A DNA stretch of 64,000 nt from Flavobacterium zepuense. GTDB lineage: Bacteria; Bacteroidota; Bacteroidia; Flavobacteriales; Flavobacteriaceae. Positions within the stretch are counted from its first letter, which is position 1, and every line of letters starts with the position of its first letter. The stretch covers positions 1 to 64,000 of the forward strand of contig NZ_VJVZ01000014.1 in the NCBI RefSeq assembly GCF_007097145.1, given 5' to 3'. The position numbers were made by a program, and so were the translations under genes. The notes below the pieces were generated by a model that was not told the DNA's origin, searched no databases, and saw nothing but the letters and a program-made list of their open reading frames with translations. Below, piece after piece: positions 34,693 through 43,527 of the stretch.

Positions 34693-35985
34693 TTATGCAA
34701 AAGTATAGAAACCCAGTTTCTTTTTAATGTAATGCACGCAAACCATGTTAAATAATACATTAGTTATAAGGCTGGCCATGGCCGACCCATTAATGCCATA
34801 ACGTGGTATTAACGCAGCATTTAGTGCAACGTTTATTACAAAACCACCAATGGTTAGGTTTTGCAGTATTTTCTGATTGCCCGTCATGTTTAATATCTGA
34901 TCTACATTACCTGTTGCGGCGTTAAGCATAAATCCGACCGATATGATTATAAGGGCTTGGTGCCCGCCACTAAAGTCTTTGCCAAAAAAAGTTAGTATAA
35001 AATCAGAAAAAAGTATTATCCCTAATACTAAGGGCACAGTTAAAACTATTATTAAGTGGGTGGTTTTTTTTACGGTTTTATGCAGCTCATGTAAATTGCC
35101 CTCGCTAAATAATGCTGCTATCCTTGGGGCGAGTACCACATTCATAGACATAATTACCAGCATGCCTAAGGATGCTACCTTGTAGGCGAGGTTGTAATGT
35201 CCCAGTTCTTCGGAAGATGTCATGGCGCCCAGCATAAAAACATCTGTCCAGTTAAGGAGGTACATCATGATACCGCTAAACATCATGGGCGATGAAAACT
35301 TTACCATTTGTCTTAACGAAACTGTTTCTATATCCGCCTTAGTGTGTCTTTTAAGGGCAAATAACAGCTCTATGGCTAAAACGCTGTAAACTGATATGGC
35401 ATAAAACAGGAATGTATGGTGGCCAGGAACATTTTTAATAAAGAACAATAGTGCCAGCAATATAAAATTAGGCACCACGAACATAAAGATATTAAACTTA
35501 ACAAAGTTACCTGTGCCTATAAAAAAATATAGCACAAACTCGTGCAGTACCATTGCCGGCACTGTTATGGCTGCTATAGCTATGTAACTGGTAAAAGCAG
35601 GATCGTTAAAAATATGAACGGCAATAAACTCAGAACCAAAAAAATAAATAACCAAAGGCACCAGCGCTATGGGTATAAGCAGTTTTAAGCCCTTTTTTAG
35701 CATGTGCTGGGAAAAAGGGTGGTTAATAGATTTTAAGCCAAGGTAACTCACTATAGCGTTTGGGAAGCCCAATGCGAATAACAACCCTGTAGCCTGTGCA
35801 AGCGTAAAGGCTAAGGAGTAACTGCCATACACGCCATCGCCATAGGTGTGGGTAATAATATAAATAACTAAAAAGTTTAACCCCAGCCCACCTATACGGA
35901 ACATAAACGTAAGCCCGCCCGAAGCCATTAATTGCTTTAACGGATTAAAGGATTGTATGGCCCTATGTATCTTCTTTTTTATCAA
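34693..35985 (-). CDS. Polysaccharide flippase (Wzx-like, MOP superfamily)
   Basis: 430 residues with about 12 hydrophobic helices; 'GGLTFMFRIGGLGLNFLVIYIITHTYGDGVYGSYSLAFTLAQ' type N-terminus and 'ALFSEGNLHELHKTVKKTTHLIIVLTVPL' mid-region are typical of the polysaccharide transport family. It should flip undecaprenyl-linked repeat units to the periplasm, feeding the Wzy-like polymerase next door. Confidence 0.9.
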   Translation of the reverse strand: MIKKKIHRAIQSFNPLKQLMASGGLTFMFRIGGLGLNFLVIYIITHTYGDGVYGSYSLAFTLAQATGLLFALGFPNAIVSYLGLKSINHPFSQHMLKKGLKLLIPIALVPLVIYFFGSEFIAVHIFNDPAFTSYIAIAAITVPAMVLHEFVLYFFIGTGNFVKFNIFMFVVPNFILLALLFFIKNVPGHHTFLFYAISVYSVLAIELLFALKRHTKADIETVSLRQMVKFSSPMMFSGIMMYLLNWTDVFMLGAMTSSEELGHYNLAYKVASLGMLVIMSMNVVLAPRIAALFSEGNLHELHKTVKKTTHLIIVLTVPLVLGIILFSDFILTFFGKDFSGGHQALIIISVGFMLNAATGNVDQILNMTGNQKILQNLTIGGFVINVALNAALIPRYGINGSAMASLITNVLFNMVCVHYIKKKLGFYTFA

Positions 35986-36028
35986 CTTATTGTTTTTGAT
36001 GTAGGTACTATCTACTATACGAATTATA

Positions 36029-38515
36029 TTATTTTACTGCAATTTTTTTATCTGTAAGTATAAATGCATCCTTTTTTGCCGCTTTGTTACTCACTATGAT
36101 GCCCAATTTGTATTTACCTTTAGGCAGATCTGCCTTATTAACACGTATTTCAAAACCGGCATTATCGTAGTTAATACCATCGTTTAATGCTTGGGTAATA
36201 TCTTTCCTGATGTTTGAATGGGTTTGAATGGTAAAATTTTCGTTTTCTCCCATAAATACTATCTTAACTACAGTTTTAGAGGCATTTATTCCTTTAATTG
36301 TGGCCCAACCGTTAATTACAACGTAATCATTCCCCTCAAGTACAGTTTCTAAATTAGATGGCAAAAGATCATCCTGAGGCGGTAATTTTTTTATCTTTTC
36401 TGGTTTATTAGCTAAAAAATTAACTGCCGGCCCAACTGTGGAATATGTAAATTGCCCTGCTTTATCTTTTATTGCAATGCCTAACACTACATCTTCTAAC
36501 GACTCGCCATCAAGAATAATATCCGATGTAAAGCCCGAACTGTCAAGGTGCTCTTTTTTAAAAGCGGCATTAAGGTCAGGTCTCGCTACTTGTGTGGTTT
36601 TAGCAAGATATGTTTTACCACCGCTATTTATAGTTACAAAAACAGAGTCGCCGGTATTATTGTTTTTTTCTACCAGGTAGGCCCAGCCATTTACAACCAT
36701 AGTGCTGTGGTTAACAGTAACGTTCTCTATATTAAAATTTATTTTACTATTATTCTGTATTAGGTCAATTGTATTTATTAAACTTAAACGTGGCTTAGTA
36801 TACAATGCATTTACAGAGTCGCACAGCTTTTGTGCCTGTACCGTTTGGGCGCTAAGAGCTATATTTTTAGTTTTAGCATATAAAACATAGTAGCCATCCA
36901 GGTATAGTATGTTGAGAAGGTTTTTGTAAAGAGGTGCCTTAAATGCATCAAGGTATTGGGGGGTGGTTACATAAATTTCATCGGTATGTATAACAGCACC
37001 TTTTAAGTTATAGGTAAGCTCATCGGTAAAAATAGTATATGCTTTTCTGTTCTCTCTTGCGCTATAACCGGTGCTTATTGCATTGTGATTTTTTAGGGCA
37101 AGATAACACAGGTCCTGGTAATCCATATTGTTTAATAGGTGGTTGTTGTAGGGTGGGTAGGTAATAATGGTTTTAAAGTGGGGTAACAGAGCATTCCATT
37201 TCGCCTCGGTAAGGGGTGTAACATAGGTACCGCCTTCCAGTTTTCTAAGGGTAAGTAATGGCATTGTATCATACGCCTGTATGGCCATAACCACGACCAA
37301 AAAACTTATTTTTAACCAATTTGTAACCTTTGCCTTTACCAATATAAAAATAAAGAAAAACAGTATAAAGTAAAACGGCACCCAAAAAAACCTTCCACTG
37401 GCCCTAAAAATACCACCAAGCTTAATTAAAAATTTAGGGAACGGCAGTGTAAATAAAACCTCGCTGTTGTAACTAATTACATTGGTTACTGCAAAAATTG
37501 TAAAGCCTGCAGCTAATACAAATAGTGGCAATAATTGCTTATTATTTTTAAACCATTGTGCTACGTTACCTTTAAATATAAAGTATGCAAACGACACCAC
37601 TATGAGCAGCATCATGCCAACGCCCAGATACGTATAACCTTCGTACTGCGCCGGATTAACCCACGGCATTTGGGGCAGTAAGCGGGAGAAACCCCCGGAG
37701 TTAAACAAACCGTTAAGGTTAAGGGCGTACAAGCCGTAAGCATCGCTAACCTCCAGCCTTTCGCCGTGCGAAAATGTAAGCATACCCAGTAAAAACCATA
37801 CTACAATAATAGAAAAGCACGATAAAAAAGGATAAAGCAATGCCTGCTTTTTTGTAAGCAGCTTATCGTAAAAATAATGCTTTAAAGGCAGTATAAAGTT
37901 AAAGCCTACTACCATAACCGTTATATACGGATTGGTTAACGCGCTTAATGCTAATAAAATAACCTGGTCGCGGTTAATACGTACCACGTTGTTTTTGTTG
38001 GCAGCTTTTAAATAATAATATAATGATGCCAGTAAAAATCCATGGGCGCATAAGGCAGGATGCATACCCCTGAAAATTAATACCGGATTACTAACTATTA
38101 GCAACACACCTATTATGGTATATACCGGCTTAATATTATACAGGTTAAAAAGCTTTATGCTGTAATGGGCGGTAGTAAGATAACATAACAGCAACCAAAA
38201 CCCTATATATTGAAAATCCTGTGGTAATAGTGCCGAAAATGGTTTGAACAAAAGGGCAAATAGTGGTATGCCATCCCAAAAACCTACATTAGTGCCCGAT
38301 GGATAACACAACGCATCTATTTTACCTAACGGAAAGCCCCAAGGCTCATCACGGTAAAACGCCCAGCCCAAATAATGCTGACCCCAGTCGTGGCGTGCAT
38401 CCAGCAGCCACTTAATGTTAACCGAGTTAACTATCTTTAAACCGTAGGTACAATGAAAAAACAGTACGGTAAGTACCATAATAATAGCGTAATATACCTT
38501 GCTGGCATTTTTCAT
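36029..38515 (-). CDS. DUF6311-like membrane protein with two C-terminal beta modules
   Basis: 828 residues. The first ~430 residues hold about ten hydrophobic helices and the conserved 'RHDWGQHYLGWAFYRDEPW' and 'YPSGTNVGFWDGIPL' segments that I associate with DUF6311 proteins of polysaccharide loci, possibly lipid-linked-sugar transferases of the GT-C kind. The last ~250 residues carry two similar beta-rich modules, each with 'NGWA' and a later 'GF' segment ('SSGFTSDI', 'NAGFEIRV'), which should lie in the periplasm. Start (38515) abuts the end of the GT2 gene upstream. Activity not shown. Confidence 0.72.
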   Translation of the reverse strand: MKNASKVYYAIIMVLTVLFFHCTYGLKIVNSVNIKWLLDARHDWGQHYLGWAFYRDEPWGFPLGKIDALCYPSGTNVGFWDGIPLFALLFKPFSALLPQDFQYIGFWLLLCYLTTAHYSIKLFNLYNIKPVYTIIGVLLIVSNPVLIFRGMHPALCAHGFLLASLYYYLKAANKNNVVRINRDQVILLALSALTNPYITVMVVGFNFILPLKHYFYDKLLTKKQALLYPFLSCFSIIVVWFLLGMLTFSHGERLEVSDAYGLYALNLNGLFNSGGFSRLLPQMPWVNPAQYEGYTYLGVGMMLLIVVSFAYFIFKGNVAQWFKNNKQLLPLFVLAAGFTIFAVTNVISYNSEVLFTLPFPKFLIKLGGIFRASGRFFWVPFYFILFFFIFILVKAKVTNWLKISFLVVVMAIQAYDTMPLLTLRKLEGGTYVTPLTEAKWNALLPHFKTIITYPPYNNHLLNNMDYQDLCYLALKNHNAISTGYSARENRKAYTIFTDELTYNLKGAVIHTDEIYVTTPQYLDAFKAPLYKNLLNILYLDGYYVLYAKTKNIALSAQTVQAQKLCDSVNALYTKPRLSLINTIDLIQNNSKINFNIENVTVNHSTMVVNGWAYLVEKNNNTGDSVFVTINSGGKTYLAKTTQVARPDLNAAFKKEHLDSSGFTSDIILDGESLEDVVLGIAIKDKAGQFTYSTVGPAVNFLANKPEKIKKLPPQDDLLPSNLETVLEGNDYVVINGWATIKGINASKTVVKIVFMGENENFTIQTHSNIRKDITQALNDGINYDNAGFEIRVNKADLPKGKYKLGIIVSNKAAKKDAFILTDKKIAVK

Positions 38516-39232
38516 CTATAGTTTGTATAAAGTGTATATTTCTTTTAATATTTTAAATGATGTTTTCCAGCCCAGCTTAGAGCCATCTACGTCTTTCCAT
38601 TCTTTTAGCGGAAGTTCTTTACCTAATTTTAATAAGCCGCTTTTTTGCAGGCGTATAAATAGCTCAATATCAAAAAGCCACGAAGTATTAAAAGGCTTGC
38701 TAAATGCTACGGCTGCAATATGTGCCGGAAATATTTTTGCTCCGCATTGTGTATCATAAATACCCAGCTTAAATTTAAGGTTTACAATAGTTACAATAAA
38801 CCGGCCTATTATGTGCCTGTAGGTTTTACGCTTTATATCAGAATTTAAAAGCAGTACCCTGGAGCCTATTATAAAATTCTGGGGCTTTTTATCTATCCAT
38901 TGCAGCATCCTTATAGCTTCTTGCGCGGGAGTAGAAAAATCAGCATCAAAATAGCCTATATGAGTATACCCGCTATTTGCAAGCAGTGTATTTACTGAAT
39001 TATAAATGGTATTGGCTTTGCCGCTGTTCTTTTTATAATCTATTACAAAGCACCGGCCCGGGTGTTGTGCAGCTATGCTGTTTAATACTGCCGTGGTGCC
39101 ATCGGTACTGCCATCATTACATAAATAAACATCTGCCGTAGCATGTTGCAGCAATGCGGCTATCTTATCCTGCTCTATTCTTTTTTCCTCGTTATAGCAA
39201 GGGATAATTATGGCTACTTTTTGCATAAGCAT
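38516..39232 (-). CDS. Glycosyltransferase family 2, dolichyl-phosphate-glucosyltransferase-like
   Basis: 238 residues. 'VAIIIPCYNEEKRIEQDKI', 'LCNDGSTDGTTAVL', 'YFDADFSTPAQEAI' and 'DTQCGAKIF' match polyprenyl-phosphate glycosyltransferases that load single sugars on the lipid carrier. No membrane helices, so it acts at the cytoplasmic membrane surface. Directly abuts the DUF6311-like gene, which would suit a donor-making partner for a GT-C enzyme using lipid-linked sugar; this pairing is an inference. Confidence 0.87.
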   Translation of the reverse strand: MLMQKVAIIIPCYNEEKRIEQDKIAALLQHATADVYLCNDGSTDGTTAVLNSIAAQHPGRCFVIDYKKNSGKANTIYNSVNTLLANSGYTHIGYFDADFSTPAQEAIRMLQWIDKKPQNFIIGSRVLLLNSDIKRKTYRHIIGRFIVTIVNLKFKLGIYDTQCGAKIFPAHIAAVAFSKPFNTSWLFDIELFIRLQKSGLLKLGKELPLKEWKDVDGSKLGWKTSFKILKEIYTLYKL

Positions 39233-39278
39233 TATAATGCTGCCCGGCGGCAGTAATAAATTTATCAGGTTATAAAAT

Positions 39279-40130
39279 TTACAATGGCTTTAAGCTTTCT
39301 TCCCAATCAGGAATAGCAAGCCCAAAAACAGTTTTTATTTTTTGTTTATCCAGTACACTGTATACCGGCCTTTTTGCAGGCGTAGGAAATGCATGTGACA
39401 GTATGGGCTGTAAATTAATCTTTACATTATTTACCTCAAATATTTTCTTTGCAAAGCCATACCATGTACACTCCCCTTCTCCACTGTAATTATAAATACC
39501 AAATGCATTAAAACCGGGATGACTGGCAATGTGCTGTATTATATCTAAAATAGCTTGGGCAAGGTAGTTCGCATTAGTAGGCGTACCGATTTGATCGTTA
39601 ACCACGTTTAGGGCATCACGTTCAGAAGCCAGCCTTAACATGGTTTTCATAAAATTATTCCCAAATTCTGAATATACCCATGATGTCCTCACGATGATGT
39701 AATTGCTAAACACATTAGCTATAGCCATTTCGCCATCGCGCTTAGTAGCGCCGTAAACACCCTGCGGGTTGGTGATATCATCTTCGGTATACGGTTTGGT
39801 ACTGTTACCATCAAAAACAAAATCAGTACTTATGTGCACTAAAACAGCGTTGTGCTTTTTACAGGCTTCCGCCAGGTTTTTGGCTCCGGTTACGTTAATT
39901 GCATAGGCTTTATCCTGCTCGCTTTCGGCTTTATCTACTGCGGTATAGGCCGATGCATTAATACAAAAATCAGGCTGTACTTTAGTAAATATCGACTCAA
40001 GGCTATCGGCACTGGTAACATCAGCTTCTGCTGATGAGGCAAAATAAAACTGAACCTCAGGATGCTTTTGCGCCTGGGCCTGTAATGCCTGCCCTACCTG
40101 CCCCTGACCTCCTGTAACTAATACTACCAT
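39279..40130 (-). CDS. rfbD: dTDP-4-dehydrorhamnose reductase
   Basis: 283 residues. Rossmann start 'VLVTGGQGQVGQALQ', 'NASAYTAVDKAE', 'STDFVFDG' and the YxxxK pair in 'YGATKRDGE' identify RfbD, which makes dTDP-L-rhamnose with NADPH. It overlaps rfbC by 7 bp. rfbA and rfbB, needed for the earlier steps, are not in this window. Confidence 0.95.
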   Translation of the reverse strand: MVVLVTGGQGQVGQALQAQAQKHPEVQFYFASSAEADVTSADSLESIFTKVQPDFCINASAYTAVDKAESEQDKAYAINVTGAKNLAEACKKHNAVLVHISTDFVFDGNSTKPYTEDDITNPQGVYGATKRDGEMAIANVFSNYIIVRTSWVYSEFGNNFMKTMLRLASERDALNVVNDQIGTPTNANYLAQAILDIIQHIASHPGFNAFGIYNYSGEGECTWYGFAKKIFEVNNVKINLQPILSHAFPTPAKRPVYSVLDKQKIKTVFGLAIPDWEESLKPL

Positions 40131-40675
40131 GCTTTTTTACTGTCTTTCAGGGTTGGCAATACTGTATCTTTATCAGATATTATAAGGTCGGCATCCGGCA
40201 AAGACCAGTCGATACCAATGGCAGGGTCGTTATAAATTATACCACCTTCCGACTCTTTATTGTAAAAATTATCACACTTATAAAAAAAGGTAGCGGTGTT
40301 GCTTAGCACTAAAAAGCCGTGTGCAAACCCTCGCGGAACAAACAGCTGCTTATTATTCTCGCCGGAAATCACAACTGCCACGTACTGACCATGGGTTTCA
40401 GATCCCGGGCGGATGTCTACCGCAATATCCAGTACTTCGCCCTCTATAACCCGTACAAGTTTTGCCTGGGCATGCTGCCCGGTTTGGTAATGCAGGCCAC
40501 GCAAAACGCCTTTACTGCTATACGACTGGTTATCCTGTACAAAATGTGCCTTAATGCCTGTAGCTGCCTCAAAACGGGCCTCATTAAAGCTTTCCATAAA
40601 GTAGCCCCTCTCGTCCTTTATAACGTTGGGCTCTATTATAACACACCCGGAAAGTGCTGTTGGTGTAACAATCAT
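40124..40675 (-). CDS. rfbC: dTDP-4-dehydrorhamnose 3,5-epimerase
   Basis: 183 residues, the normal size of this cupin-fold enzyme. 'LRGLHYQTG' with the catalytic His, 'VDIRPGSETHGQYV' with the active-site region and 'FVPRGFAHGFLVLS' are conserved. It produces dTDP-4-dehydro-L-rhamnose for RfbD. It is 8 bp after the Wzz-like gene. Confidence 0.96.
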   Translation of the reverse strand: MIVTPTALSGCVIIEPNVIKDERGYFMESFNEARFEAATGIKAHFVQDNQSYSSKGVLRGLHYQTGQHAQAKLVRVIEGEVLDIAVDIRPGSETHGQYVAVVISGENNKQLFVPRGFAHGFLVLSNTATFFYKCDNFYNKESEGGIIYNDPAIGIDWSLPDADLIISDKDTVLPTLKDSKKAW

Positions 40676-40683
40676 TATCTTAA

Positions 40684-41682
40684 TTATATATTTTGTGTTA
40701 AGGCTTTCCTGTTACGTACCTGGCGCTTGTAGTATGCTATTACAAACATTATAGCGCAAAACAAACCAACAAATACTATTGGATATACAAACATCATTAA
40801 ACCGGTAAGTTTACTCTTATACCTTACATTCATCAAAGTAGCCATCTCTTTAATTGTGCTGGTAAAGTTTTCCTTGTCAACCAGGTACTTGTCTCTTTTA
40901 CCAATCGTTCTTTCTTTGATGTTAATTATGTCGCCAAGATCTGTTTCGTTATGGTAATACGTTAAGTTATTGTTTGTGCTGCGCATAATTGTAGAAAAAT
41001 CAATCAGCAGGTTATCCATTTGCTTTATAAGCGTATCGTTTTGAGAAAGTTTATAATCCAGGTTTTGCTGGTAGGCTTTTTGAATTTTATTAAAATACTC
41101 GTTAGAGTTAAGGTATTTTAAAATTGGTGCAACCACATCTTCTTCGGTTGTTTTACCACCTGTCCGTATAATAATTGTATGATATTTATAGTTTTTACTG
41201 GTAGAATGTTCCTTAAGAATGGCGTTTATATCGCCGCTTTCAGAAATCAGTTTAAACAGGTCAAACTTTTTATCGTTCATTTCATACGTTTCTACATCAT
41301 CTACAAAATCATAAATATCTACTACAGGCTGCACTTCTATCTTAGCCAGTTTACCGGGATATTTTACGCCTAATTTTGCAAAATAATCAAGATCCTCCTC
41401 TCCAATCTTGTTGTTTAGTTTTTCTGCCTGCTTGTACAAGTACTCTACGCTTTTAAAGTTAGGAATTACAAGCACCTTATGTTCATAAGCCTCATCTAAT
41501 GAGTCTTTATAAAAGCCATAGGCAAAACCAGCCACAGCGATAATAACGATAATAATGATGTGACGTTTAAAGAACATTATAAAGTCGAAAAAATAATCGT
41601 TGGCCTTTGTTGCAAAACCTTTTACTTTTTGGCCTACATAATGCAGGTCTACCTCATTGCTTGTATTTGTCTGATTGTCCAT
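40684..41682 (-). CDS. Wzz/chain-length-determinant-like membrane protein
   Basis: 332 residues. Two transmembrane helices at about 42-58 and 294-318 enclose a periplasmic domain rich in helices ('NLDYKLSQNDTLIKQMDNLLIDFS'), the layout of Wzz-type co-polymerases. Sequence motifs are weak, with no Pro/Gly-rich second helix of the classical type, so this is based on topology and position at the head of the locus. It may set chain length. Confidence 0.65.
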   Translation of the reverse strand: MDNQTNTSNEVDLHYVGQKVKGFATKANDYFFDFIMFFKRHIIIIVIIAVAGFAYGFYKDSLDEAYEHKVLVIPNFKSVEYLYKQAEKLNNKIGEEDLDYFAKLGVKYPGKLAKIEVQPVVDIYDFVDDVETYEMNDKKFDLFKLISESGDINAILKEHSTSKNYKYHTIIIRTGGKTTEEDVVAPILKYLNSNEYFNKIQKAYQQNLDYKLSQNDTLIKQMDNLLIDFSTIMRSTNNNLTYYHNETDLGDIINIKERTIGKRDKYLVDKENFTSTIKEMATLMNVRYKSKLTGLMMFVYPIVFVGLFCAIMFVIAYYKRQVRNRKALTQNI

Positions 41683-41688
41683 AGATAA

Positions 41689-43377
41689 TTATTGGATATT
41701 GAATATTTGCTCTAAAATTTTTATAGTGATAAGGTATGTAGGCTTTACCCCTGCCGTACCAAGCCCGCCGGATGCCAGCGTGCTGCCGGTTTCCAGCGGA
41801 TTATCGGATGCGTAGTAGGCATAACGTATTTTTACATCGGGTGTTATACTCTTGCGTATTTTTGATGCCGACTGTATGGCTTTTTGATAGTAGGCACCCT
41901 CCATCTCCAGGCCTATAACGCCCCAGGTGCTCTGGTTAAAAAATGTAAGCAAATCGCGGTTTTGTAACGATGTGCCCAGTACGGTTATCATTGGGCCTGC
42001 ATAAATGGGTATGCCCTGGCCTTCCAGCATTTGCGCGGTAAGCTCGTTAGTAAATGGGTAATTATCGCCGGTACCCTCGTTAATGTGGGCAGACGGTATC
42101 ATGATATCGCCCTTGTTACCTTCTAATATACCCGCCTTGCCCATTATAGAGACCGACTGTACGTTTAGAAACGTTTTGCTGCCGCTTTCCTTATAGGGTT
42201 TAAGGAGCTCGTCTATAGTTTCGTAAGCCTGCTCGCCAAAGGCGTAATCCATAACCACGATGATGGGTTTGTCATCGCCCATGTTTGCAGTTGGGAAAGC
42301 CGTTTGTGCAAAGTCTATCTTAGCGGTATCAAAAATCTGTACGTCTATATTAGTACCCGATGTATCGGGCATATACACCATGCCGTTTTTAAGCGCCGCC
42401 TCCTGAACCTTATCGCGGAACGGGTTGTTACCGGTTTTGCTCAGTTCTTCAAAAATATAAAAATCGGTCTTATCTTTAAATTTGGCCTTTAAAAGCGGCG
42501 GAGCAAATAGCGAGTTCATAACGCTGTGCATGTTAGCGCTTATAATATGTATAGGACGCTCTAACAGCCCGTTTTGCTTTAAGACGGCCTTTATGTTGTC
42601 GGCCCAAATTTCGCCGTGTATGTGGTGCCCAAGGCGTTCCTGTAATATGTTGCTAAAGGTAACGGTGCGCTTAGGCCCACCCATAGCCTCTTCTATTGCC
42701 AGTTTGCCCAGCCAGTAGATGATGTGCAAAAATCGGTCCGGTGCTGTACTGGTGGCAAAAGCATCATAAATATCGGTAATTTCAGAAAATGTCCTCGATA
42801 AGATATTTGATACGTGTGATATGGCCTGCTCACGCTCCTCAAGCGTTAACGGCTCCTGGGTAGCGATGATCTGTTCAAGCTTTATCCAGTCGCGGGCTAT
42901 TTCACCATTATCATCTATCAAGACCCTGTTCTTTATTTTTTGCGATTCGATAAAAATAAAGGTAAGGTGGGTAAGTATGTCGTAAATGTCGCTGCGGCCG
43001 CGGGTAATTTCCACGTTCATCTGCTCATCGTCTATACGGTAGCAGTTGCGCTTGCGCTTGGGCGGAACAATGGCCTTAAAATGCGATTTGGAGTAGCCTT
43101 CGTCTGATGTCAAGTTAATAAACCTACACTGCTCTATGCCTACAGGCAGGCGTTCTATAACATAGAGTAAACCATTAAGCTCGGCTTTCTCTTCGGCAAT
43201 AGAGCCATAAATTTCAGGGCGGAGTGACAGCAATGCTTCGCGAAGCGTATCGCCCGAAACCCCCATGGGCTTATAGAACCCGCGGTTAAACAGGTGCCTC
43301 ATGGTAATATACAGGCGCTCTATGGCCGCAGAAGATTCCTGTGCCCGCGAGCGTGATATGTTCTTAATTCCCTGCAT
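41689..43377 (-). CDS. DUF6909 family protein, nucleoside-phosphorylase-like C-terminal half
   Basis: 562 residues, no signal or membrane segment. The N-terminal ~250 residues are helical ('MRHLFNRGFYKPMG', 'SDIYDILTHLTFIFIESQKIKNR'). From about 260 the pattern follows the nucleoside phosphorylase/AMP nucleosidase fold: 'GKAGILEGNKGDIMIPSAH' and, near 500, 'WGVIGLEMEGAYYQKAI', whose E-M-E is where these enzymes bind ribose. I recall Flavobacteriia relatives as DUF6909. A nucleosidase activity is inferred. A -7 box TACATTTG (minus, 43392-43399) precedes it. It ends just before the polysaccharide locus but its link to it is unclear. Confidence 0.7.
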   Translation of the reverse strand: MQGIKNISRSRAQESSAAIERLYITMRHLFNRGFYKPMGVSGDTLREALLSLRPEIYGSIAEEKAELNGLLYVIERLPVGIEQCRFINLTSDEGYSKSHFKAIVPPKRKRNCYRIDDEQMNVEITRGRSDIYDILTHLTFIFIESQKIKNRVLIDDNGEIARDWIKLEQIIATQEPLTLEEREQAISHVSNILSRTFSEITDIYDAFATSTAPDRFLHIIYWLGKLAIEEAMGGPKRTVTFSNILQERLGHHIHGEIWADNIKAVLKQNGLLERPIHIISANMHSVMNSLFAPPLLKAKFKDKTDFYIFEELSKTGNNPFRDKVQEAALKNGMVYMPDTSGTNIDVQIFDTAKIDFAQTAFPTANMGDDKPIIVVMDYAFGEQAYETIDELLKPYKESGSKTFLNVQSVSIMGKAGILEGNKGDIMIPSAHINEGTGDNYPFTNELTAQMLEGQGIPIYAGPMITVLGTSLQNRDLLTFFNQSTWGVIGLEMEGAYYQKAIQSASKIRKSITPDVKIRYAYYASDNPLETGSTLASGGLGTAGVKPTYLITIKILEQIFNIQ

Positions 43378-43492
43378 AGTTAATTTTACCGCAAATGTAA
43401 GTTTTTTATTTTTTAACCGAAACCTTTAACAATGCGCCTTTAGCGGCTGTATAGCGCATGATTTTGCAGGGCTACCCTGCAAAGACGCAAAA

Positions 43493-43527
43493 AAACAGCA
43501 ATGGTTGCTTTACAAATGCTGTTATTT
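43493..43527 (-). terminator. Terminator at the end of the GH3-family gene
   Basis: Stem aacagca / tgctgtt followed on the minus strand by a T-run; the stem overlaps the stop codon. Weak GC content. Confidence 0.5.
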
